The notes beneath the pieces were generated by a model that saw only the letters and a list, made by a program, of their open reading frames with translations, made no database searches and was not told the DNA's origin. From NCBI GenBank assembly GCA_046765875.1, contig JBKPSJ010000398.1, positions 1 through 5,871 on the forward strand: 5,871 bases of DNA, in the 5' to 3' direction. Positions 1 through 5,392 of this stretch are shown here, piece by piece. The stretch comes from DASRHY01 sp046765875. GTDB lineage: Bacteria > Actinomycetota > Actinomycetes > Propionibacteriales > Kribbellaceae. The first letter of the stretch is position 1. Every line of letters starts with the position of its first letter. A program made the translations under genes and the position numbers.

Positions 1-384
1 CGCCACCCGCTGGCCGGGATCGAAGTGTCCGCGGTGGTGCGCGAACCGGCCGGTGAACACCGCCACCGGCCAGCGCACGAACCATCGCAGGTCGCCGTCG
101 TCGACCCGTACGGTCTCACGTACGAACGTCCGGGTGGCGCGGGCACCGAGCGTGACCCCGACCACCGTGAGACCGGTGAGGAACCAGCCGGCCCACGTGT
201 GCAGGGTCGTGTCGGCGACGCCCGTCAGGCGTGCAGCCGGGCTCGGATCGCCCTCGCGTCCGCTCAGCAGCCACCAGCCGGTACCCAGGAGCAGCAGGAC
301 CGTGAGGTAGACGGCCACGTGGAACCAACGGGTGCGCCGGTTGTACCGCGTCACTGTCCGGACGCGGTTCCGGGTGAGGGTCAT
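1..384 (-). CDS. Cytochrome b/b6 domain membrane protein (FdnI/cytochrome b561-like), N-terminal part
   Basis: Reading leftwards from the ATG at 382-384, the frame stays open for 128 codons and runs off the window, so only the N-terminus is present. It opens with a basic cytoplasmic stretch (RYNRRTRWFH), then a first membrane helix at about residues 20-40. A short polar loop and a second helix at about 62-82 follow. His22 (WFH) and His62 (LHTWAG) lie at the start of the two helices, as haem b ligands do in formate-dehydrogenase gamma/b561-type cytochromes. Residues 119-128 (GHFDPGQRVA) match the conserved linker before the third helix in that family. Such subunits pass electrons between quinones and a partner oxidoreductase, often a molybdopterin enzyme; the partner here would lie beyond the window and is inferred. 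The start is 4 bases after the lipoprotein stop, with no clear Shine-Dalgarno of its own, so translational coupling is likely. Confidence 0.8.
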   Translation of the reverse strand, partial: MTLTRNRVRTVTRYNRRTRWFHVAVYLTVLLLLGTGWWLLSGREGDPSPAARLTGVADTTLHTWAGWFLTGLTVVGVTLGARATRTFVRETVRVDDGDLRWFVRWPVAVFTGRFAHHRGHFDPGQRVA

Positions 385-388
385 GACG

Positions 389-862
389 TCAGTACCCGTT
401 GCCACCGGACTCGGCCGCGGGCGGCGGTGTGGTCGGTCCTGCGGCCGGACCGCTCCCCGTGACGTCGACCTTGATCTCGGTCTCCGCACCCGCGGCGGAG
501 TGGTTGGCGTTGCGGAGCGACACATGGATGGTGTGCTCGCCCGGCGACAACTGCAGCGTCTTGCCCGAAAGCGCCTTCAACCCGGGCTTGATGTCGACGG
601 TGTTCGACTCGACGACGGCGTAACTGTTGGCATCGTTGTCGAACCACAGATGGACGTGGTGTTTGCCGGAGTCGGTCGGACCCAGCGGCACGCCCGCGTC
701 CACCTGGACCGTGAACGGGACGCTGACCTTGGCATCCTTCGCCGGCGAGGCGATCGCGACCGACATCCCGCCCGCCTGACTATTGTTGCCGCAGGCAACC
801 AGAGCCCCAGAGGCGAGCAAAAACGCGGCCGCGGCCGCAATGCGGATCGTTCTGAAACGCAT
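389..862 (-). CDS. Secreted lipoprotein, histidine-containing beta-sandwich type (DUF4399-like)
   Basis: This is a 157-residue protein with a lipoprotein signal peptide: basic start (MRFRTIR), hydrophobic core at 8-22 and lipobox LVAC, with Cys24 as the predicted lipidated residue. The mature part (about 32-136) looks all-beta. It has a KHHVHLWFDN segment (His68, 69, 71) and a GEHTIHVSLRNANH segment (His110, 113, 121). This pattern recalls DUF4399-type domains, which share an HHH-L-D and a GxHT-x-H layout, but I assign that family only tentatively. A Pro/Gly/Ser-rich tail covers 137-157. The clustered histidines could bind a metal, which is inference. The ATG at 862 has AGGGAGA at 871-877, 8 bases upstream. 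The cytochrome b gene starts 4 bases after the stop, so the two probably act together at the outer face of the membrane. Confidence 0.8.
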   Translation of the reverse strand: MRFRTIRIAAAAAFLLASGALVACGNNSQAGGMSVAIASPAKDAKVSVPFTVQVDAGVPLGPTDSGKHHVHLWFDNDANSYAVVESNTVDIKPGLKALSGKTLQLSPGEHTIHVSLRNANHSAAGAETEIKVDVTGSGPAAGPTTPPPAAESGGNGY

Positions 863-871
863 CGATTCGTT

Positions 872-918
872 CTCCCTGTATGAGGAATGACCGATGTGAC
901 CGGTCCTCAGACAGGAAG
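872..918. repeat. Long inverted repeat between ogt and the lipoprotein gene
   Basis: Bases 875-886 (CCTGTATGAGGA) and 904-915 (TCCTCAGACAGG) pair at 11 of 12 positions, the single mismatch being 880/910. Two further pairs (872/918, 873/917) extend the stem past one mismatch. The intervening 17 bases can form an alternative inner stem (GACCG at 889-893 with CGGTC at 901-905). In the minus-strand transcript the downstream arm runs into the lipoprotein Shine-Dalgarno (871-877). No T-run follows the stem in either direction. It could be a terminator for the repair operon, a structure hiding the ribosome binding site, or an operator; the sequence does not decide. Confidence 0.6.
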
Positions 919-941
919 TACGGATGACGCGCGCGGATTTC

Positions 942-1433
942 TCAGATCAATGTCTTTCCGCTGACGCGTTGCTCGAACTCCAGCAGGAACTGCTTGCGCT
1001 CGATGCCGCCGCCATACCCGGTCAGGCTGCCGCTGCTGCCGATCACCCGGTGGCACGGGACGATGATGCTGATCGGGTTGCGGCCGTTGGCCAGCCCGAC
1101 CGCGCGGGCACCCGTTGGGCTGCCGATGCGCTGCGCCAGTTCGCCGTACGATTCGGTCTCGCCGTACGGGATTTCTCGCAGGGCGGTCCAGACCCGCTGC
1201 TGGAACGGCGTACCGGCCAACGTCAGCTCGAGGTCGAACTCGGTCAGCTCGCCGGCGAAGTACTCCGCGAGTTGCCGGACCGGCTCGTCGAAAGCGGTCG
1301 GGTCGGGCTCCCCTGCCTGCTCCGGCGACAGCGGGTAGCGCGAGATCTCCATGTACAGCCCGGAGAGCATTCCGTCGTCGGCGGTCAGCGTCAACGGCCC
1401 GATCGGGCTGTCCATGACCGTGTGCGTGCGCAT
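942..1433 (-). CDS. ogt: Methylated-DNA--protein-cysteine S-methyltransferase (O6-alkylguanine repair)
   Basis: This 163-residue suicide protein moves the alkyl group from O6-methylguanine (and O4-methylthymine) to its own cysteine. The signature PCHRV is at 126-130 with acceptor Cys127. By alignment with human AGT, the other key residues are present: Asn119, His128 and Glu154 of the hydrogen-bond network, the Arg110 finger, and Tyr96, which helps rotate the base. Residues 5-9 and 132-146 (IGSSGSLTGYGGG and following) are also typical, and the length is normal for the family. The ATG at 1433 has GGGAGG at 1440-1445, 6 bases upstream, between it and the stop of the Ada-AlkA gene only 15 bases away, so the two genes are almost certainly one operon. 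Mycobacterium tuberculosis has the same order (alkA Rv1317c, ogt Rv1316c). The protein ends at ...KTLI and appears complete. Confidence 0.95.
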   Translation of the reverse strand: MRTHTVMDSPIGPLTLTADDGMLSGLYMEISRYPLSPEQAGEPDPTAFDEPVRQLAEYFAGELTEFDLELTLAGTPFQQRVWTALREIPYGETESYGELAQRIGSPTGARAVGLANGRNPISIIVPCHRVIGSSGSLTGYGGGIERKQFLLEFEQRVSGKTLI

Positions 1434-1448
1434 GTCTGTCCTCCCTGG

Positions 1449-2747
1449 TCAGGCCGGTAGCCGGTTGATCGCGTGGTCGCCGCTCGCCCACAGATACTGC
1501 ACCGCGTACGAACGCCACGGCTGCCAGGCCCGGGACCGTTCGGTCAGCAGCCGCGGATGCTCCGGCAGGCCGAGGTGCCGGGCGGCCAGCCTGATCCCCA
1601 GATCGGTGGCCGTGAACGCGTCCGGGTCACCGAGCGCGCGCATCGCGATCGTCTCGACCGTCCACGGTCCGACACCCGGTAGGTCCGCGAGCCGGGACCG
1701 GTCCCGGTCCCAGTCGCTACCGGCTCCGAGGTCGATCTCGCCGGCCGCCAGCGCACGGGTCAGCGCGGCGAACGTGGTCCGGCGAGACTGCGGAAACGCG
1801 AGCGTCGACGGATCCACCTCGGTCAGCGCGTCGCTGTCCGGGAACAAGTGCGTGAGCCCGCCCGCCGGGTCGCCCACCGGAACGCCGCACGCCAGCACCA
1901 GCCGGGCCGCGTGCGTCCGGGCCGCGGCCGTCGACACCTGCTGCCCGAGCACCGCGCAGACCGCGAACTCGGGCCCGTCGACGGTCCGCGGCACCCGCCG
2001 GCCGGGATGCTTGTCGACCAGCGGCCGCAGCACCGGATCAGCCCGGAGTACTCCGGGGACCGCGGTCGCGGCCAGGTGGCCGAACAGGTTGTCCGGATTG
2101 AGTGGCGGCCGGAACGGGAGCCGTACCGAGACGAGGCCCGCCGTGCCGTCCGTACGGCCACGAGCCGCGCGGTGGTGCAACTCGGTCGGTGACAGCGCGA
2201 ACACCTGCCGGACGGCGTCGTTGAAGCTGCGGACGCTGGAGAACCCGGCCGCGAACGCGACGTCGGCCATCGGCAGCGTGCTGGTCTCGATCAGCAGCCG
2301 CGCGGTCTGGGCCCGTTGCGCCCGCGCGATCGCCAGCGGGCCGGCGCCGAGCTCGGCGAGCATCTGCCGCTGCACCTGGCGCACGCTGTATCCCAGTCCC
2401 GCCGCCAGCCCCGGTACGCCCTCGCGGTCGACGACGCCGTCAGCGATCAGCCGCATCGCGCGGGCGACCAGGTCCGCCCGGTGGTTCCACTCCGGTGAGC
2501 CGGGGCTGGCGTCCGGCCGGCACCGCTTGCAGGCCCGAAACCCGGCCTGCTGAGCGGCCGCAGCGGTCGGATAGAAGCGCATGCTCCGCGCCTTCGGCGG
2601 CACCACCGGGCAACTCGGCCGGCAGTAGATCCCGGTGGTCAGGACGGCGGTGAAGAACCACCCGTCGAATCGGACGTCCTTCGACTGCACCGCCCGAAGG
2701 CACCGGTCGTCGTCGGTGAACACGCAGACCAGCATCGCGGCTCGCAC
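1449..2747 (-). CDS. alkA: Ada-AlkA fusion: methyl-phosphotriester sensor/AraC regulator/3-methyladenine DNA glycosylase, with shortened AlkA N-domain
   Basis: The 432-residue protein has three parts. The Ada metal-binding domain (about 10-80) carries Cys42, Cys46 (YCRPSC), Cys73 and Cys76 (CKRC). These are the zinc ligands, and Cys42 matches the acceptor that takes a methyl group from DNA phosphotriesters. An AraC-type double helix-turn-helix follows at about 88-192. The AlkA glycosylase runs from about 205 to 430, with the helix-hairpin-helix at 354-372 (LPGVGPWT), catalytic Asp382 (TATD) and the conserved WQPWRSYA near the end. It should sense methylation, activate its own operon and excise alkylated purines. 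Unusually, the AlkA N-terminal domain jumps from AVPGV (229-233) to LRADPVL (234-240). Family members have about 65 more residues there, and M. tuberculosis AlkA is about 496 residues long. Start: GTG at 2747 with AGG 8 bases upstream; the ATG at 2735 is a real alternative and fits homologues as well. Confidence 0.92.
   Translation of the reverse strand: MRAAMLVCVFTDDDRCLRAVQSKDVRFDGWFFTAVLTTGIYCRPSCPVVPPKARSMRFYPTAAAAQQAGFRACKRCRPDASPGSPEWNHRADLVARAMRLIADGVVDREGVPGLAAGLGYSVRQVQRQMLAELGAGPLAIARAQRAQTARLLIETSTLPMADVAFAAGFSSVRSFNDAVRQVFALSPTELHHRAARGRTDGTAGLVSVRLPFRPPLNPDNLFGHLAATAVPGVLRADPVLRPLVDKHPGRRVPRTVDGPEFAVCAVLGQQVSTAAARTHAARLVLACGVPVGDPAGGLTHLFPDSDALTEVDPSTLAFPQSRRTTFAALTRALAAGEIDLGAGSDWDRDRSRLADLPGVGPWTVETIAMRALGDPDAFTATDLGIRLAARHLGLPEHPRLLTERSRAWQPWRSYAVQYLWASGDHAINRLPA
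2042..2057. repeat. 16-base perfect palindrome inside alkA
   Basis: CCCGGAGTACTCCGGG reads identically on both strands. On the coding strand it spells Pro-Gly-Val-Leu-Arg (231-235), and its centre lies within one base of the Val233/Leu234 boundary where the AlkA N-terminal domain seems to have lost a segment. A perfect palindrome of this length can occur by chance in GC-rich DNA of this size, so its position is the notable part. Confidence 0.7.
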
Positions 2748-2836
2748 GGACAGAACCTGGCGAGAATGCGACAGCTACGCCGTCGACGCCCGGATCCCGC
2801 CGGAATCTGTCCGTGGCGGTTGATGGAATCGGGTAT

Positions 2837-3646
2837 ATGACAACTCGCTCGGAACAGCTTCGCTCTCTGCACGTGCCCGGTCGGCCGCTTCTGCTCGCCA
2901 ACGCCTGGGACGTCGCCAGTGCTCGCATAGTGGCCGCGGCCGGTGCCGCGGCGATCGCCACCACCAGTGCCGGTGTCGCCTGGAGCCTCGGTTATGCCGA
3001 CGGCGACCGGCTCGACCGCGACACCGCCCTGGATGTCGTCCGCCGCATCGTCGCCGCGGTCGCGCCGCCGGTCACCGCCGACATCGAGGGCGGGTACTCC
3101 GACAGCACCGAGGGCGTGGCCGAGACCATCCGCGCCGTGGTCGAAACCGGCGCCGCGGGTGTGAACTTCGAGGACTGCCGGTACGACGAGCCGGCGGCGC
3201 TGCTCTCGGTCGAGGAACAGGCGGAACGGATCGCCGCAGTCCGCGAAGCGGCCGGTGACGCACTGTTCGTGAACCTCCGCACCGACGTGTACCTCCGCGG
3301 GATCGGCGACCCAGCCGGCCGGCTGGACGAAACGCTGACCCGCGCGGCGGCATACCTGAAGGCCGGCGCGGACGGCATCTTCGTACCAGGCGTCACCGAC
3401 CTCTCCGTGGTCCGCGAACTGGTGCAGGGCATCGACGCCCCGGTCAACATCCTGGTCGGCCCAGGCGCCCCACCCGTCGCAGACCTCGCCGCAGCCGGCG
3501 TAGCCCGAATCAGCACCGGCTCCTCCATCGCAGCCGCCTCCTACGGCCTCCTGGACCGAGCCGCCCGCGACCTCTTCGGCCCCGGCATCCACGACTCCAC
3601 CCAAACCCACCTCGACTACGGAAGGCTGAATACCTTGCTGAGCTGA
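2837..3646 (+). CDS. Isocitrate lyase/phosphoenolpyruvate mutase superfamily protein (PEP_mutase type)
   Basis: This 269-residue TIM-barrel enzyme of the PEP mutase/isocitrate lyase superfamily makes or breaks C-C or P-C bonds next to a carboxylate, using Mg2+. Visible family marks are LLLANAWDVASAR (18-30), ATTSAGVAWSLGYADGD (41-57) and ADIEGGYSD (81-89). Asp82 and Glu84 sit where PEP mutase has its metal-site Asp pair. GVNFEDC (108-114) gives metal-site Glu112, followed by NLRTDVYLRG (146-155) and GADGIFVPG (177-185). The KKCGH motif of isocitrate and methylisocitrate lyases is absent, so it is neither; the substrate cannot be read from sequence. I chose the ATG at 2837, which begins MTTRSEQLRSLH like relatives; the GTG at 2813 in the same frame is less likely. 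No strong Shine-Dalgarno precedes it (GGA at 2825-2827, GGG at 2831-2833). It is divergent from alkA, with 89 bases between the starts. Confidence 0.88.
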   Translation: MTTRSEQLRSLHVPGRPLLLANAWDVASARIVAAAGAAAIATTSAGVAWSLGYADGDRLDRDTALDVVRRIVAAVAPPVTADIEGGYSDSTEGVAETIRAVVETGAAGVNFEDCRYDEPAALLSVEEQAERIAAVREAAGDALFVNLRTDVYLRGIGDPAGRLDETLTRAAAYLKAGADGIFVPGVTDLSVVRELVQGIDAPVNILVGPGAPPVADLAAAGVARISTGSSIAAASYGLLDRAARDLFGPGIHDSTQTHLDYGRLNTLLS

Positions 3647-3663
3647 TCCGAACCGCGGAAGGC

Positions 3664-3679
3664 ACCGGCCCGGTAAAGT
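3664..3679 (+). promoter_or_regulatory. Possible -10 element (TAAAGT) joined to an 11-base palindrome upstream of the antiporter
   Basis: In the 98-base gap before the antiporter, TAAAGT at 3674-3679 resembles an actinobacterial -10 box. The palindrome ACCGG-C-CCGGT (3664-3674) ends on its first base. No good -35 lies 17-18 bases upstream (AACCGC/GAACCG). AAGTCTG occurs twice nearby, at 3676 and 3699. The nearest purine run before the ATG (GGGAG, 3738-3742) is only 2 bases away from it, which is short. This is a weak call. Confidence 0.25.
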
Positions 3680-3744
3680 CTGCGGCAGGCGCGCCGGGAA
3701 GTCTGGTCGGCATTGGGGTCGGTTGCCTACTGACGGCGGGAGAC

Positions 3745-5304
3745 ATGCGCAGCGTCGAGACCGTGCTGTTCCTCGTCGTCGTGGCGACGGTGGTGGCCAC
3801 GTTCGCGCGCCGGTTGCGGGTGCCCGCTCCCTCGTTGCTCGTCGTCGCCGGGGTGCTGGTCGGGCTGGTGCCCGGTGTACCGGAGATACGGGTGACGCCG
3901 GAGATCGTCAGTCTGGTCGTGCTACCGCCGCTGCTGTTCGCCGCCGGCGAGGAACTGCCCGCGCGGGATCTGCGAGCGGTCTGGCGCCCGGTCGCCGTGC
4001 TCGCGGTCGGGTTGGTCGTCGGGTCGGCGGTTGGGATCGGCGCGCTCGCGGTCGCTATCACGCCGCTCAGCCCGGAGATGGCACTGGTGCTCGGTGCCGT
4101 GCTCGCCAGCACCGACCCGGTCGCCGTGACAGCGCTCGGCCGGCGGCTGTCGTTGCCGCCGCGGCTACAGGCGCTCGTACAGGCCGAGAGCCTGTTCAAC
4201 GACGCGACCAGCCTCCTGCTGTTCAGGATCGCGGTCTCCTTGGTCGTTGCCGGCAGCACCCTTTCGGCCGCACACACGGTGCTGCAGTTCCTGCTTCTTG
4301 CCGGCGGTGGTACCGCGGCCGGTGTGATCGTTGCCGTCGGCATCGGCCTGGTCCGGTCCCGCACCGAGGACGCCGTACTCGAGACCGTGGTGTCGCTGGT
4401 GACGCCGTACCTGGCCTATGTATTGGCCGAGGCGATCCACGCATCCGGCGTCACCGCGGTCGTGGTCGCGAGCGTGATCCTCGGAACGCAGGCGACCCGC
4501 CTGTCGTCACCCCAGACCAGGCTGCAACTCGCCGCGGTCAACCAGACGGTGATCTTCTTGTTGGAAAGTGTCGTGTTCGGCCTCATCGGCCTGCAGTTGC
4601 CCGCACTCATACACGGCATATCCGGCGTCGACGCGAGCTGGCCACTGCAGGCCGTTGCAATCACCGCCGCACTGCTCCTGATCCGGATCCTGTGGGTGTT
4701 CCCGCTGTCGGCTGTCATCCAGCACCGCAGCGGTCACCGGCCGAGTTGGCAGGTACCCGCTGTCGTCGCCTGGGCCGGCGCCAGAGGTGTCGTGCCGCTG
4801 GCCGCGTCACTGTCCATACCATTCGTCACCGATGAAGGCCTGCCCGTTCCGAACCGCGACCTGGTCCAGTTGCTGACGACCGCGGTGATCGTGATCAGCC
4901 TTGTCGTGCAGGGCTTCACGCTCGCCCCGCTGGTACGCCGATCCGGCGTAGCGATGAGCGGTGCCGACGTCCGGGACGAGGTGCTGCGGGCCCGGCTGCG
5001 ACTCGCGCAGGCGGCGCTCGGCCACCTCGAGCAGGTGGCCAACGCCGAGGCGGTGCCGGATGTGCTGATCGAACAACTCCGCCGAAGCTGGGAGGCCCGG
5101 ATAGACCGGCTCGACAGCCAGCCGGACCAGCCCACCGACTCGCTGGCCGCGGCGTACCGCAGACTGCGGCGCGACCTGCTGGAGGTCGAGCGCGCCGAGC
5201 TGGAGCACCTGTTCCGCAGCGGCGCGATCACCGACGCGACCCGGCGCAGCATCCAGCGCACGCTCGATCTCGAGGACGCCGGGCTGGGCGACGAAGACAT
5301 CTGA
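3745..5304 (+). CDS. CPA1-family Na+/H+ antiporter (NhaP/NHE type)
   Basis: The 519-residue integral membrane protein exchanges external protons for cytoplasmic Na+ (or K+), serving pH and salt homeostasis. About 12 hydrophobic segments fill residues 5-395. Family marks are in order: RVPAPSLLVVAGVLVG (25-40), LPPLLFAAGEEL (60-71), ASTDPVAVTALG (121-132), ESLFNDATSLLLF (148-160) and WAGARGVVPLAAS (343-355). Asn152-Asp153 is the ND pair of electroneutral CPA1 exchangers, and Arg347 is the conserved late-helix arginine. A soluble, charged, largely helical C-terminal domain (about 400-519) holds the LFRSGAITDATRRSIQ segment (489-504) seen in many actinobacterial members and is probably regulatory. 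Length and N-terminus are normal and support the ATG at 3745. It follows the PEP mutase-like gene by 98 bases and probably has its own promoter. The ion preference cannot be read from sequence. Confidence 0.93.
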   Translation: MRSVETVLFLVVVATVVATFARRLRVPAPSLLVVAGVLVGLVPGVPEIRVTPEIVSLVVLPPLLFAAGEELPARDLRAVWRPVAVLAVGLVVGSAVGIGALAVAITPLSPEMALVLGAVLASTDPVAVTALGRRLSLPPRLQALVQAESLFNDATSLLLFRIAVSLVVAGSTLSAAHTVLQFLLLAGGGTAAGVIVAVGIGLVRSRTEDAVLETVVSLVTPYLAYVLAEAIHASGVTAVVVASVILGTQATRLSSPQTRLQLAAVNQTVIFLLESVVFGLIGLQLPALIHGISGVDASWPLQAVAITAALLLIRILWVFPLSAVIQHRSGHRPSWQVPAVVAWAGARGVVPLAASLSIPFVTDEGLPVPNRDLVQLLTTAVIVISLVVQGFTLAPLVRRSGVAMSGADVRDEVLRARLRLAQAALGHLEQVANAEAVPDVLIEQLRRSWEARIDRLDSQPDQPTDSLAAAYRRLRRDLLEVERAELEHLFRSGAITDATRRSIQRTLDLEDAGLGDEDI

Positions 5305-5315
5305 GTCGCGAGCCG

Positions 5316-5344
5316 TTGACACCGCGCGCCGCGCCGACAAGGAT
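5316..5344 (+). promoter_or_regulatory. Promoter of the LacI-family gene
   Basis: A perfect -35 box TTGACA (5316-5321) is followed after exactly 17 bases by AAGGAT (5339-5344), one base from the TAGGAT -10 form common at housekeeping actinobacterial promoters. Transcription would start near 5351, giving a leader of about 40 bases before the GTG at 5393. The -35 begins 12 bases after the antiporter stop, so the regulator need not depend on read-through. Confidence 0.65.
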
Positions 5345-5368
5345 GCGATTTGATCGTTCCAACCCCAT

Positions 5369-5381
5369 CGGCGGACCGCCG
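5369..5381. repeat. Perfect odd-centred palindrome CGGCGG-A-CCGCCG in the LacI-gene leader
   Basis: Six-base arms flank a single A, directly between the predicted transcription start and the Shine-Dalgarno (5383-5388). A shorter dyad, CGAT-TTG-ATCG (5346-5356), lies over the expected start point. Either could be an autoregulatory operator for the downstream LacI-type protein. As RNA, the first could form a small hairpin abutting the ribosome binding site. Both are short and GC-rich DNA makes them by chance, so the functional reading is tentative. Confidence 0.45.
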
Positions 5382-5382
5382 C

Positions 5383-5388
5383 AGGAGG
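5383..5388 (+). promoter_or_regulatory. Ribosome binding site AGGAGG fixing the GTG start of the LacI-family gene
   Basis: A full AGGAGG lies 4 bases upstream of the GTG at 5393. No in-frame ATG lies between the predicted promoter and this GTG, and the helix-turn-helix begins right after it, so the GTG is the start. Confidence 0.75.
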
Positions 5389-5392
5389 TCGG

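Noticed and set aside
785..799. Inverted repeat GTTGCC-GCA-GGCAAC
   Set aside because: It falls on the lipobox codons (Val-Ala-Cys-Gly-Asn) and the arms follow from codon choice; nothing else supports a function.
825..838. 14-base perfect palindrome GCGGCCGCGGCCGC
   Set aside because: It encodes the alanine run of the lipoprotein signal peptide with alternating GCG/GCC codons, which gives such a palindrome automatically.
1351..2553. 400-codon plus-strand open frame opposite alkA
   Set aside because: The translation is Ser/Arg/Ala-rich without motifs; the minus-strand frame holds all Ada and AlkA signatures.
2781..2788. CGTCGACG palindrome in the alkA/PEP mutase intergenic region as an operator
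   Set aside because: An 8-base palindrome of this composition is common by chance in GC-rich DNA and has no matching half-sites around it.
2813..2836. Upstream GTG start for the PEP mutase-like protein
   Set aside because: It adds eight residues (MAVDGIGY) that are not typical of the family, and no Shine-Dalgarno precedes it.
2639..3610. 323-codon minus-strand open frame opposite the PEP mutase-like gene
   Set aside because: It is Gly/Asp/Val-rich with no recognisable domain and overlaps both the alkA start and a well-supported plus-strand gene.
3723..4835. Long open frame of 370 codons overlapping the antiporter gene
   Set aside because: It is a frame shadow: arginine-rich, low-complexity translation with no domain, while the overlapping frame has clear CPA1 motifs.
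5305..5340. Terminator after the antiporter gene
   Set aside because: The GCGCGCC-rich stretch has no clear stem-loop with a T-run, and the TTGACA promoter box is already within it.
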